Source: Dolichospermum sp. LEGE 00240 (lineage in GTDB: Bacteria; Cyanobacteriota; Cyanobacteriia; Cyanobacteriales; Nostocaceae). From it: DNA of 38,843 nucleotides. A model generated the notes under the pieces. It searched no databases. It saw only the letters and a list, made by a program, of their open reading frames with translations, and was not told the origin of the DNA. Positions 9,801 through 17,750 of this stretch are shown here, in pieces; positions within the stretch are counted from its first letter, which is position 1, and the number at the start of each line of letters is the position of its first letter. The position numbers and the translations under genes are program-made. The DNA is taken from positions 1 through 38,843 of the forward strand of contig NZ_JADEVZ010000049.1 in assembly GCF_015207875.1 (NCBI RefSeq), in the 5' to 3' direction.

Positions 9801-10240
9801 ATGACACAATTTTCGCTGGCAATAATGACGTTGTGTTTGGTAGCTCTGGCAATGATCACCTTTATGCGAGTGATGTAAGCGGCTATCGCCTCTCAGGTGG
9901 TGTGGGTGATGATACTTTCTACCTTGGTTCTAATGGTCGCGCCCTCGGCGGTGATGGTAAAGATAAATTCTACGTTAGTCTTGGTGGTGGTAACTTAATT
10001 TCCGGTGGTGCTGGCGCTGACGAATTCTGGATTGTCAATGCTGAACTACCCAAAGCTGCTAATACTGTGCTTGACTTCCAAAAAGGCACTGATGTCATCG
10101 GTGTTCTTGGTATTTCCTCTAGCAGTTTGACTCTCAATGTTCTCAATGGGAATACGGAAATCGGGTTACTTGGTCAAACTGTTGCTATTGTTAATGGCGT
10201 TACCGGTTTGGATATCAATACCAACTTTGTTTTTCAATAA
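6878..10240 (+). CDS. Tandem-duplicated alkaline phosphatase with RTX-like C-terminus
   Basis: About 1120 residues. Two PhoA-superfamily domains follow each other (about 1-435 and 453-915). Each opens with HPDGTSPSH and carries a nucleophile block TSNAGAVTHA (Ser near 57 and 504), a metal block EEEGTDNF, TAADSDAGG and a KAHG histidine. The tail (about 921-1060) is rich in GGxGxDxF/SGNDTI nonapeptides, typical of calcium-binding RTX repeats and type I secretion; no signal peptide is present. In the aligned positions of E. coli PhoA the ligands His331 and His370 appear replaced by Asn and Ser in both domains, so metal use may differ. ATG 6878 is chosen over a TTG at 6866 because GAGAGG lies 5 bp upstream of it. 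It probably releases phosphate from organic phosphoesters outside the cell. It is monocistronic, ending at a hairpin terminator. Confidence 0.85.
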   Translation: MTTGNHVIFMHPDGTSPSHFAFARFVDKGPDGRLNWDKMSNAGVYLGHMEDQLGGTSNAGAVTHATGAKVYAESFGFELNNLPITSLSGSNKTIVEEARDAGKVTALVQSGAIYEPGTAAFVAKTQEIVNPDGSRTVPRAQAAAIAEQVIRSGVNFIMGGGELNLLPVGTNGFHGTAAELDAISTNSLQRPTQNLIQLAQSLGYVVVYTADQLKSLLDLPTAPTKVLGVFAPVHTFNDRPEEVLAVQGLPLYRQTAPTIAEMLDVTQKLMEKHPNFKNGSIAIVEEEGTDNFGNNNNAAGTLEGLRRTDAAIGVAMEFIKKHPNTLMVTAADSDAGGMQVIDRTGATVGNVNNNPTTTNRNVPLDGQTGANTAPFVAAPDASGDVFKFGIGWAGTPDFSGSIVSKAHGLNADKLPATLDNTKIYELMYETLFNKELVSRNPDPTPAPKATKSTGNVIFIHPDGTSPSHYMATRNVDLGPDGRLNWDKMSNAGVYLGHMENQLTGTSNAGAVTHANGVKVFNESFGLNEDQSIITPASGKVGYTILEEAIAAGKATALIQSGHIGEPGTAAFAAATTNRVGNTIRARDKTAEIAEQVIRSGTQIIMAGGEVYLLPKGTTGFHVTAAIDAAFADAEDRPTTNLIDLAKSLGYTVVYTEAQMNTAVASATASTKLLGVFAANHTFDDRREEQLGLNGPNPLPLYLDTAPTVAEMLDASLKILNKDPDGFFVVVEEEGTDNFANNNNAVGTIEAVRRADAAIGVAMNYINTQDPNTLVITAADSDAGGLQVFQFEPYNRPAGNSTSSPTLADTEPSAPFIRVNPTTTNTNQAVLDGVNGSTGTVADPWKPFAAKSSIDGPMGNFGVAWVGTPDFPGSIVAKAHGMNADKLPSTLDNTEIYNVMYQTMFGVTPEFAASQQATQVVSGTPGVDILIAGAANTTFDGINDTVFTGAGNDEIEAQTVSSPIAGRNRIDSGSGNDTIFAGNNDVVFGSSGNDHLYASDVSGYRLSGGVGDDTFYLGSNGRALGGDGKDKFYVSLGGGNLISGGAGADEFWIVNAELPKAANTVLDFQKGTDVIGVLGISSSSLTLNVLNGNTEIGLLGQTVAIVNGVTGLDINTNFVFQ

Positions 10241-10270
10241 CCGACAAGTATTGGAATTGAATTGATCATT

Positions 10271-10325
10271 AACCAGAGAAGAAGATCAGAATTTCTATAT
10301 TTTCTTCTCTCTGGTTCTTTTTTCA
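10271..10325 (+). terminator. Rho-independent terminator of the phosphatase gene
   Basis: AACCAGAGAAGAAGA (10271-10285) pairs with TCTTCTCTCTGGTT (about 10303-10316) with one bulge, followed by a run rich in T (TCTTTTTTC). It begins 31 bp after the phosphatase stop. Confidence 0.8.
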
Positions 10326-10358
10326 CTCGGAGACTATAGTGCGATCGCTTGCTAATAC

Positions 10359-10435
10359 TAAGTAGTAAGACAGAATTAATTACACAATGTCATTGCGTAA
10401 GCGTTGCCTGGCGTTAGCCATATGGAACGAAGTGA
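10359..10435 (-). mobile_element. Half copy of the 152-bp MITE family
   Basis: It starts with the terminal TAAGTAGTAAGACAGAATTA and continues to GGAACGAAGTGA, matching the first half of the full copy at 29283-29435. The other half and its terminal repeat are missing, so the element was cut by a deletion or rearrangement. Confidence 0.75.
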
Positions 10436-10456
10436 CTCTCAAAAATATAAAATTTT

Positions 10457-10862
10457 CTATAAGGTTTTCTCAGCAATCTCAATAAATTTTTTGCTTTGTT
10501 CAATCAAAATTCTCACATTTTGCTCACTCAACTGAAGGGTATCATCAATACTGTAATCTCCTTGTGTTCTTTTATCTTGAGCATCAATCAGATAACAGTG
10601 AAATTCAAGGGGAACAATTCCCTTTTTAACAACTTCTCGACCGAAACATGAAATCACAGCAGAATGACTTGAAAAAGTTAACCCTTGCTGCCACAAAAGG
10701 GATTCGGCAATATAAAACATGGTATAATAAGCTCTGGAAGCAGCAAGCGTCTTCCCTCGCTTGAGAACCATATAAAATAATTGCTTCCAGTTGGTTTTGA
10801 TAAAGTTTTTGCAAAGCTTGTTTAACTTCTTGTAATATCAAGTTAAGCTGTGATTTGTTCAT
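10457..10862 (-). pseudogene. mntA-hepT (MNT-HEPN) toxin-antitoxin pair collapsed by an internal deletion
   Basis: From ATG 10862 the frame encodes about 38 residues of a minimal nucleotidyltransferase antitoxin (MNKSQLNL... to LYGSQARED). At about 10741-10752 it runs out of frame into a HEPN domain, whose own frame reads AASRAYYTMFYIAESLLWQQ and continues to the stop at 10457. HepT proteins normally have some 20-30 more N-terminal residues, and MntA continues with the catalytic DxD block. One deletion has therefore removed most of mntA and the start of hepT. A 104-codon frame can still be opened at 10771, but its first ten residues are MNT DNA in the wrong frame. HEPN RNases of this group are kept inactive by MNT-mediated AMPylation; this locus should be dead. 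Confidence 0.8.
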
Positions 10863-11001
10863 AAGAACACCCGGTAAGTGGGAAACGAGCGCGTCTTTAG
10901 ACCTGAGGGGGAAACGACACGAGCGGTTTTAACCGCTGTGGATATTAAAATTGAAACCAGATTTTTGATTGGAATCTGGAAACCACTGGAATTTTCCTTA
11001 T

Positions 11002-11496
11002 TTACCACCACATAGTTCCTGGTTCACCTTTAAATGGTCCAACAATATCAGAAGTAATCCACCCTCCGTAAAAATCACCTGTTTGCGCTTTAACTAATTC
11101 ATCATTCACATAGCAAGCATCCATTAAACTGACATAAAAACTGTAATATTCTTGAATTGAGATAAAATTAGGACTGGGCTGAATATATCGCCAAGCAGCA
11201 TTATTTATATATTTATCTCCTACGGAAACATCATAATATTGACACCAACCTTTCCATTCGCACCAAGTTTTTCTAGGTGTCTCTATTAAATGTTCTAACT
11301 TAATATCTTCAGCAGGAATATAATAACCCGGAGGATGACTAGTTTCTAAAACTCTTTTTCCTTTAGTTGTTTCTGCTAAAACAATCCCATTACAAATAAC
11401 TTTGAGATGTTTGTCGGTATCTTGTAAAATAGCAGGACGGGGATAGTTCCAAACTGATTCTTGTCCGAGTTTTGGAGGTATAGGATTTGGTTTCAT
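11002..11496 (-). CDS. DUF427 domain protein
   Basis: 164 residues, soluble, a typical length for cyanobacterial members. The DUF427 pattern is clear: ICNGIVLAETTKGKRVLETS followed by HPPGYYIPAEDI, then KTWCEWKGWCQYYDV and AAWRYIQPSP. The biochemical role of this beta-barrel family is not established. It stands alone with no obvious operon partner; upstream (11497-11744) I see only AT-rich spacer. Confidence 0.85.
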   Translation of the reverse strand: MKPNPIPPKLGQESVWNYPRPAILQDTDKHLKVICNGIVLAETTKGKRVLETSHPPGYYIPAEDIKLEHLIETPRKTWCEWKGWCQYYDVSVGDKYINNAAWRYIQPSPNFISIQEYYSFYVSLMDACYVNDELVKAQTGDFYGGWITSDIVGPFKGEPGTMWW

Positions 11497-11744
11497 GGTT
11501 ATTTAATGGATGATTTTGGATCATTATAGTTACGTCATTATATCATTTATTTACAAACTTTCTAATATTTAATTCACTAAAAATGCTATTAATTTTACGT
11601 GAGTTCGACATAACGATAATTTGTGGAAAACTCACCCCACGTAGGAGTCTCAAGCCCTTATTCTCTCGTTCCCATTACTTATCTGTAGCCAAGGCTTTAC
11701 AAACAGCTAATTTTTGAGAATTATCAAGATTTGCATTCAAAAAA

Positions 11745-12794
11745 TTATCTATCCTTACAGGTTCTAAGCTTTACCAACTCCATCGCTAACTGGATCGCTG
11801 CTTTCATACTCGTCGCGTCAGCAATACCCTTACCCGCAATATCAAAAGCCGTTCCATGATCTGGGGAAGTCCGCACAAATGGTAAACCAATGGTGGTATT
11901 TACAGCCCGATCAAAAGCCATTAACTTCACGGGAATTAAACCTTGGTCGTGATAAAGTGCCAAGTAAGCATCAGCGGGATTTTTAACTGGAGAATTACCA
12001 TACCAAGCCATTCCCGGTTTCACCCACATTGTATCTGGGGGGATGGGTCCTTCTAGCTGTAAATGGGGGCGCTTTTGGCGTTCTGACTGTAACCAGGGAA
12101 TTAACCAATCTATTTCTTCTGTTCCCAGTTGTCCCATTTCGCCACTGTGGGGATTTAATCCTGCGATCGCAATTCTCCCATTTTTCATCCCCAAATCATT
12201 TTCCAAATACTCCACCAACAAATCTAATTTCTTTGTTAATAACTGTGGTGTTAAGGTGGCAGATACTTGACATAAAGGAATATGTGTGGTAGCAAGTAAA
12301 GCCCGCAGAGTCCAACCAGTAAAAGGCGATCGCCCCACAAACAACATCCCAAACCTCTCCACCCCAGCCCTTGCGGCTAAAAGTTCCGTTTGTCCTGGAT
12401 AATTATAACCCGCCGCTTTCCAAGCAGATTTAGCGATCGGTCCAGTCACAATTCCATCAAACTCACCCGCCAAAGTTTGAGATATGGCATATTCCATATA
12501 AGCAAAACTCGCGGCACCACTAGCTGCATTCCCCACACCAGTAATAATTTCAGCAGCACTAGGCACATCAACTACAGACAAATCGGCAGGATTGACCAAA
12601 GCCAGGGAATTATCAATATTTTTACTGATATTTTCATAAATCTGAGTTAATAAAGTTCTATTTCCCACCACCACCACATCACAATCTTGAGTAACTTCGG
12701 GATCAGCCAAAGCCTTCAAAATTACCTCAGCACCAATACCCGCCGGATCTCCCAGTGTCAGCACCAAACGCGGACGTTTATCTTGATTAATCAT
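11745..12794 (-). CDS. pdxA: 4-hydroxythreonine-4-phosphate dehydrogenase PdxA
   Basis: This enzyme oxidises 4-phosphohydroxy-L-threonine with NAD in the DXP-dependent pyridoxal-5-phosphate pathway. Its 349 residues are the normal length. It opens with [15 protein letters not shown], and the three metal-binding histidine contexts are present: [14 protein letters not shown] and [18 protein letters not shown] and the C-terminal [15 protein letters not shown] are also diagnostic. The ATG at 12794 gives [11 protein letters not shown], immediately before the first conserved strand. It is monocistronic, divergent from petM. Confidence 0.95.
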   Translation of the reverse strand: MINQDKRPRLVLTLGDPAGIGAEVILKALADPEVTQDCDVVVVGNRTLLTQIYENISKNIDNSLALVNPADLSVVDVPSAAEIITGVGNAASGAASFAYMEYAISQTLAGEFDGIVTGPIAKSAWKAAGYNYPGQTELLAARAGVERFGMLFVGRSPFTGWTLRALLATTHIPLCQVSATLTPQLLTKKLDLLVEYLENDLGMKNGRIAIAGLNPHSGEMGQLGTEEIDWLIPWLQSERQKRPHLQLEGPIPPDTMWVKPGMAWYGNSPVKNPADAYLALYHDQGLIPVKLMAFDRAVNTTIGLPFVRTSPDHGTAFDIAGKGIADATSMKAAIQLAMELVKLRTCKDR

Positions 12795-12987
12795 CGTCGT
12801 CTATCCCCGAATATCATCCCTAAATTGGTTTAGAATTATTGATAGAGGTTTAATCTCAATAATTCTGATAGACCCAGTTTATCTGAATCCTCAAAGTTGA
12901 AAATAAGATTTGAGCCTTCAAATCAAATTCAGCGGTCTGAAAAACAGGAAACATAAATCAACAATCCACAAAGGAGCATTACAGCAA

Positions 12988-13092
12988 ATGGGCGGCGAAA
13001 TATTAAATGCAGCGATGCTATCTTTCGGTCTAATCTTCGTAGGTTGGGCGATCGGTGCTTTGTTACTCAAAATTCAAGGCGCGGAAGAGTAG
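12988..13092 (+). CDS. petM: Cytochrome b6f complex subunit VII PetM
   Basis: A 34-residue single-helix subunit of the cytochrome b6f complex in the thylakoid membrane. The sequence [17 protein letters not shown] then [17 protein letters not shown] matches PetM along its whole length. A longer frame open from 12910 is not needed: the ATG at 12988 has AAGGAG at 12971-12976 and gives exactly the conserved N-terminus. ycf39 lies about 200 bp downstream on the same strand. Confidence 0.95.
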   Translation: MGGEILNAAMLSFGLIFVGWAIGALLLKIQGAEE

Positions 13093-13111
13093 AACAGCAG
13101 CAGGGGACACA

Positions 13112-13205
13112 GGGGAAGTAGGGGAAGTAGAGGAAGTAGAGGAAGAAAAATTAATTCTTCATCCTGACTCGGTGACTCCTGACTCGGTGACTCCTGACTC
13201 CTAAC
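13112..13205. repeat. Short tandem repeats after petM
   Basis: Iterated GGGGAAGTA/GAGGAAGTA units (13112-13145), then repeated GACTCGGTGACTCCT units (about 13165-13205). Slippage-prone simple repeats; the CTGACTCCTGACTC type is also seen downstream of der (17306-17318). Confidence 0.75.
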
Positions 13206-13300
13206 TCCTAAATCTTTTATTAAAATGATGTAAAGTTTTATTTACATAACTAATTCTGTTAAGATTCTTTTCATAAACATTAAGATATATAACCAACCCC

Positions 13301-14302
13301 ATGACATTATTAATAGTTGGTGCAACTGGCACACTGGGAAGACAAGTAGCCCGTCGCGCAATTGATGAAGGATACAAAGTCCGCTGTCTCGTTCGGAGTC
13401 CTAAAAAAGCAGCTTTTTTGAAGGAATGGGGTGCAGAACTGGTACGAGGGAACTTGTGCAATCCGCAAACCCTGACGGAAGCATTGACGGGAGTAACAGC
13501 AGTTATTGATGCCGCTACATCCCGTGCTACAGATTCTCTAACTATTAAAGAGGTAGATTGGGATGGAAAAGTAGCATTAATTCAAGCAGCCAAAGCCGCT
13601 GGTGTAGAAAGATTTATCTTCTTTTCCATTCTCGATGCTGATAAATATCCCAATGTACCACTGATGGAAATTAAGGGATGTACAGAAGCATACTTAGCAG
13701 AATCCGGTTTAAACTACACAATTTTACGTTTAGCTGGATTTATGCAAGGATTAATTGGTCAATATGGCATACCTATTTTAGAAAAACAACCAGTATGGGT
13801 AACAGGAACATCCTCACCCATTGGCTACATGGATACTCAAGATATCGCTAAATTTGCAGTGCGGGCTTTGACAGTACCAGAAACAGAAAAGCAGGCTTTC
13901 CCAGTCGTGGGAACTCGTGCTTGGAGTGCCGAGGAAATTATTAATCTTTGCGAGCGCTTATCTGATAGAGATGCCAAAGTTACACGAATGCCCATCGGAT
14001 TATTACGGGCTGTACGGAATTTACTGCGCTGCTTTCAATGGGGATGGAATGTTGCCGATAGATTAGCTTTTACAGAAGTTTTAGCCAGTGGTAAAGCTCT
14101 AAACGCAGAAAATATGGACGAAGTATATACTATTTTTGGTTTAGACAAACAGCAAACCACCACACTGGAAGTATATCTACAAGAATATTTCAGCCGGATT
14201 ATGAACAAGCTGAAACAGTTAGATTACGAGAAAGCTAAAAGCAAAAAGCTCAAAAGTAAAAAGACTCCCTTTAAAGAATCTTCCAAAGCCAATAGTCAAT
14301 AA
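13301..14302 (+). CDS. ycf39: Ycf39/HCF244-type NAD(P)-binding PSII assembly factor
   Basis: An atypical short-chain dehydrogenase-like protein needed for D1 synthesis and early photosystem II reaction-centre assembly, where it works with Hlip proteins. The N-terminal dinucleotide-binding loop VGATGTLGRQVARRA is at residues 6-20. The body matches Ycf39 throughout (FIFFSILDADKYPNVPLMEI, LAGFMQGLIGQYGIP). 333 residues, with a lysine-rich tail that is slightly longer than usual. The next gene, an NAD kinase, starts 83 bp downstream; ycf39 next to an NAD kinase gene is also known from Synechocystis. Confidence 0.93.
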   Translation: MTLLIVGATGTLGRQVARRAIDEGYKVRCLVRSPKKAAFLKEWGAELVRGNLCNPQTLTEALTGVTAVIDAATSRATDSLTIKEVDWDGKVALIQAAKAAGVERFIFFSILDADKYPNVPLMEIKGCTEAYLAESGLNYTILRLAGFMQGLIGQYGIPILEKQPVWVTGTSSPIGYMDTQDIAKFAVRALTVPETEKQAFPVVGTRAWSAEEIINLCERLSDRDAKVTRMPIGLLRAVRNLLRCFQWGWNVADRLAFTEVLASGKALNAENMDEVYTIFGLDKQQTTTLEVYLQEYFSRIMNKLKQLDYEKAKSKKLKSKKTPFKESSKANSQ

Positions 14303-14385
14303 ATATGAGACTTATGGTTACATTAGTCCAAAATATGTAACTATGAGATACATAAAAAACAGCCCTTAAACTTGGATATTTGAGT

Positions 14386-15303
14386 GTGCCGAAAGCAGGC
14401 ATTATCTATAACGACGTTAAACCGATAGCGAGTAGTGTCGCTATTGAACTGAAAGATAAACTTACTGCTGCTGGTTGGGATGTTTACATCACAGCTAGTA
14501 TTGGTGGGATATTGGGCTATTCTCAACCAGATAGTCCAGTCTTTCACACCCCCATTGAAGGTCTTACGCCCCCTGGCTTTGACTCAGATATGAAATTTGC
14601 TGTGGTGTTAGGAGGAGATGGAACTGTATTAGCAGCATCACGCCTGGTAGCCCCCTGTGGTATCCCCATGCTGACGGTAAATACTGGTCACATGGGATTT
14701 CTGACGGAAACTTATCTCAACCAATTGCCCCAAGCCTTAGAACAGGCAATGGCGGGTGCATATCAGGTTGAGGATAGGGCGATGCTGACTGTTAAAGTTA
14801 TGCGGGGAGATGCGGTGAAGTGGGAAGCCCTCTGTTTGAATGAAATGGTGCTACATCGAGAACCTTTAACTTGTATGTGCCATTTTGAAATTGCGGTGGG
14901 ACGACATTCACCTGTGGATATTGCGGCTGATGGAATTATTGTTTCTACTCCCACTGGTTCAACGGCTTATTCTTTAAGTGCGGGTGGTCCAGTAATTACT
15001 CCTGGTGTGCCTGTATTGCAGTTAGTACCTATTTGTCCTCATTCTCTGGCTTCTAGGGCTTTGGTGTTTCCCGATAGTGAACCAGTCAATATCTATCCTG
15101 TGAATATTCCCCGGTTGGTGATGGTGGTAGATGGCAATGGTGGATGTTATATTCTACCGGAAGATCGGGTATATTTGGAGCGATCGCCCTATAGCGCCCG
15201 GTTTATTCGTCTCCAGTCACCGGAATTTTTCCGTATTCTGAGGGAAAAACTGGGTTGGGGTTTACCACATATTGCTAAACCTTCTTCTGTAGAATTGCCT
15301 TAG
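14386..15303 (+). CDS. nadK: NAD kinase
   Basis: Phosphorylates NAD to NADP in the cytoplasm. Motifs: [11 protein letters not shown] near residue 73, NEMVLHR, and [20 protein letters not shown]. 305 residues when started at GTG 14386, which gives [11 protein letters not shown], the usual N-terminus of cyanobacterial group members; a TTG two codons upstream is the alternative. It follows ycf39 in the same direction and may be cotranscribed with it. Confidence 0.93.
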   Translation: MPKAGIIYNDVKPIASSVAIELKDKLTAAGWDVYITASIGGILGYSQPDSPVFHTPIEGLTPPGFDSDMKFAVVLGGDGTVLAASRLVAPCGIPMLTVNTGHMGFLTETYLNQLPQALEQAMAGAYQVEDRAMLTVKVMRGDAVKWEALCLNEMVLHREPLTCMCHFEIAVGRHSPVDIAADGIIVSTPTGSTAYSLSAGGPVITPGVPVLQLVPICPHSLASRALVFPDSEPVNIYPVNIPRLVMVVDGNGGCYILPEDRVYLERSPYSARFIRLQSPEFFRILREKLGWGLPHIAKPSSVELP

Positions 15304-15314
15304 TTGTCACTTGT

Positions 15315-15416
15315 TCAGTTAGGTAAATGCCAACTTAGTGTAACTCGCACTTCTCCATTCGGTAAAACTGATATTTCCCATACACCATCTAGAAGTTCGT
15401 TGGCTATAGTATCCAT
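15315..15416 (-). CDS. Possible 33-residue protein or gene remnant
   Basis: An ATG frame reading MDTIANELLDGVWEISVLP then NGEVRVTLSWHLPN. The composition looks protein-like (alternating beta pattern, no low complexity), and the frame lies tail to tail with nadK. I do not recognise it. It could be a real small protein or the surviving end of a larger gene. Confidence 0.35.
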   Translation of the reverse strand: MDTIANELLDGVWEISVLPNGEVRVTLSWHLPN

Positions 15417-15492
15417 AATTTTAGGCGATTCCTATGTTGTGGTTTGCGATCGCTTTTTCATAACATGATAATTATGGGCGATCCTAGTATTC

Positions 15493-15525
15493 AGATCTCT
15501 GACTTCTTAGAGAAGTCGGGGATCT
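15493..15525. repeat. Second copy of the AGATCCCCGACTTCT palindrome
   Basis: Same 33-base palindrome as at 3919-3951, with two changes in the left arm (AGATCTCTGACTTCT). The loop and right arm are identical. Confidence 0.8.
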
Positions 15526-15923
15526 ATTTTACCAATATTATATTTAATACCATATAATTACTTATTTATACTGTTAAATTCGAGGGTGTTATCTACTTAC
15601 TACATTCCTTTCAAAAGAAATCAAAACATGGTAGGTATTGCTACACCAAAACAAGATATAGAATTAGTTAAAAAAAGATTGAAAATCGCTCTGATATTGA
15701 AAGTCAAGCGATCGCTCTTTAGATAATAGGATAATTTTGGGCGATTACTTCGCAGTTTGCGATTCCTACGGAGCGCTTCCCCCCACCAATTTTAGACAAA
15801 CTGACAACCGACAAAAAGTATGATACAATTAGTAGTTCTCTGTTCTCTAAAATGGTGCTGGGTGAAGAACGTAGAGACAAAACTCAGCACACCTACACAC
15901 TCAGCACTAAAGAACTCTAGTTT
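15526..15923. other. Spacer upstream of der
   Basis: Roughly 400 bases without a convincing gene. A 32-codon ATG frame at 15628 ends inside a HIP1 site and looks like debris. HIP1-related fragments occur near 15706 and 15755. The der promoter should lie in the last 100 bases. Confidence 0.4.
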
Positions 15924-17288
15924 ATGGCATTGCCAATTGTTGCAATTATCGGTCGCCCCAATGTGGGGAAATCTACCTTTGTGAATCGTCTTGCCGGAGA
16001 TCAAACGGCGATAGTCCACGATGAACCAGGGGTAACACGCGATCGCACTTACCGTCCAGCTTTTTGGAATGATCGGGAATTTGTCGTAGTGGACACAGGT
16101 GGCTTGGTTTTTAACGATGACACCGAATTTCTCCCTTTGATTCGCCAACAGGCTTTAACGGCGCTCGCAGAAGCCTCTGCTGCTATTTTCGTAGTAGATG
16201 GGCAAGCTGGTCTGATGCCCGCAGATGAAGAAATTTCCGAATGGTTACGTCAACAACCAGTTCCCGTATTACTGGCTGTGAATAAATGTGAATCTCCAGA
16301 CCAAGGGGTGATTCAAGCCGCTGAATTTTGGGAATTAGGACTAGGTGAACCTTTCCCCATTTCCGCTATTCATGGTAGTGGGACAGGGGAAATCCTGGAT
16401 GAGTTAATGAAGCACATTCCTTATACGGTAGAAGTAGAGGAAAATACAGAAATTAAAGTTGCCATTATTGGTAGACCAAATGTAGGCAAATCCAGCTTAC
16501 TCAATGCTTTTGTCGGTGAAAATAGAGCTATTGTCAGTCCTATATCGGGAACAACAAGAGATACAATTGATACAATAGTTGAACGAGGTGGGCAAACCTA
16601 TAGATTAATTGATACTGCTGGTATTCGCAAAAAGAAACATATAGAATACGGAACGGAATTTTTCAGTATTAACCGTGCGTTTAAAGCTATTCGTCGTTCT
16701 GATGTGGTTTTATTAGTGATTGATGCTTTAGATGGTGTCACTGAACAAGATCAAAAATTAGCAGGGCGCGTTTTAGAAGAAGGTCGCGCTTGTGTTGTGG
16801 TTGTGAATAAATGGGATGCTGTTGAAAAAGATTCTTACACCATCTATGACCATGAAAAAGAACTAGAATCACGCTTACATTTTACCGAATGGGCAGATAC
16901 TATTTTTGTGAGCGCAAATACGGGGCTACGGGTAGAAAAGATTTTAGAATTGGTCAATCAAGCGGCTGAGGCACACAAACGCCGTGTGAGTACATCAGTC
17001 ATTAATGAAGTTCTGGAAGATGCTATCAGTTGGCATTCACCACCGACTTCACGGGGCGGTCGTCAGGGTAAGATATACTACGGTACTCAAGTTAGCAGTC
17101 AGCCTCCTTCTATCGCGCTGTTTGTTAATGATAATACCCGCTTTAATGACAATTATCGCCGTTACATTGAACGCCAATTCCGTAAACAGCTTGGCTTTCA
17201 AGGTACACCGATTCGGTTATTTTGGCGCAGTAAGAAAGTTCGAGAAATGGAAATTGGCGGACCAAATCGTGCTACTCGTGTAAAATAG
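15924..17288 (+). CDS. der: Ribosome-assembly GTPase Der (EngA)
   Basis: An essential GTPase that assists maturation of the 50S ribosomal subunit. It has two consecutive G domains: G1 GRPNVGKST near residue 10 with DTGG, and a second GRPNVGKSS near 184 with [16 protein letters not shown] and NKWD. A KH-like C-terminal domain follows (about 360-454) and includes [10 protein letters not shown]. The first domain has NKCE where NKxD is usual, a substitution seen in Der G1 domains. 454 residues is normal length. ATG 15924 immediately precedes the first P-loop strand. Confidence 0.96.
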   Translation: MALPIVAIIGRPNVGKSTFVNRLAGDQTAIVHDEPGVTRDRTYRPAFWNDREFVVVDTGGLVFNDDTEFLPLIRQQALTALAEASAAIFVVDGQAGLMPADEEISEWLRQQPVPVLLAVNKCESPDQGVIQAAEFWELGLGEPFPISAIHGSGTGEILDELMKHIPYTVEVEENTEIKVAIIGRPNVGKSSLLNAFVGENRAIVSPISGTTRDTIDTIVERGGQTYRLIDTAGIRKKKHIEYGTEFFSINRAFKAIRRSDVVLLVIDALDGVTEQDQKLAGRVLEEGRACVVVVNKWDAVEKDSYTIYDHEKELESRLHFTEWADTIFVSANTGLRVEKILELVNQAAEAHKRRVSTSVINEVLEDAISWHSPPTSRGGRQGKIYYGTQVSSQPPSIALFVNDNTRFNDNYRRYIERQFRKQLGFQGTPIRLFWRSKKVREMEIGGPNRATRVK

Positions 17289-17324
17289 GAAACGTAAGGA
17301 TTTAGGAGTCAGGAGTCAGTTAGG

Positions 17325-17607
17325 AAGCCAAAAAGGAAGCCAGGGAATAAATTCCCTGTCTAAAAGCTAAAGTCGGTTAAAACCGACTATTTTTGCCGTA
17401 TTTATTCTAGAAATAAGCTGTTGTGCATTTAGTTTGTATAATTCTAGCGGGCAAGATGCCCGCACTACAAAGTTCAAGTAAATTATGGTTATCAAATTTA
17501 GCTGCGTAACAGCTTAGAATAATTGTAGATTTTGAGTTAGTTAGAGTGCGTTTTAACGCACTTTAGCTATGAGACAGGGAATTTATTCCCTGGCTGTCTA
17601 AAATCGG
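17325..17607. repeat. Inverted pair of dispersed palindromic repeats downstream of der
   Basis: The left copy (about 17325-17390) contains GGGAATAAATTCCC and AGTCGGTTAAAACCGACT. The right copy (about 17541-17607) is its reverse complement with AGTGCGTTTTAACGCACT and GGGAATTTATTCCC. Between them is another short palindrome GCGGGCAAGATGCCCGC at about 17448-17464. Compensating changes in the stems (CGG/CCG versus GCG/CGC) suggest the hairpins, not the exact bases, are conserved. No gene is visible in 17289-17750. Confidence 0.7.
17371..17395 (+). terminator. Possible terminator of der inside the repeat
   Basis: AGTCGGTT, loop AA, AACCGACT, followed by ATTTTT. It is an 8-bp stem with a T-run 82 bases after the der stop. 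It is part of a dispersed repeat, so a terminator role is an inference. Confidence 0.45.
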
Positions 17608-17750
17608 TTTTAACAAAGCCGTTTAACAGGCGCAAACGTCGCTAAAAACGAATTTATTCCCTAGCTGTCCACCAGCGGGGTCAAATGATTAAGCCATTTT
17701 AGTATAGTCATGAGTTATTTGCCTAAAAACTACTGACAACTGACAAAAAC

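Noticed and set aside
7576-9859. Minus-strand and alternate-frame open frames inside the phosphatase gene
   Set aside because: They are shadows of a strongly coding plus-strand gene, have biased composition and no ribosome sites.
12910-12987. N-terminal extension of petM
   Set aside because: The conserved PetM protein starts exactly at the ATG at 12988; the upstream codons are leader sequence.
15628-15726. 32-codon ATG frame before der
   Set aside because: It ends in a HIP1 site, is Lys/Leu-rich and resembles no known family; it is more likely chance or debris.
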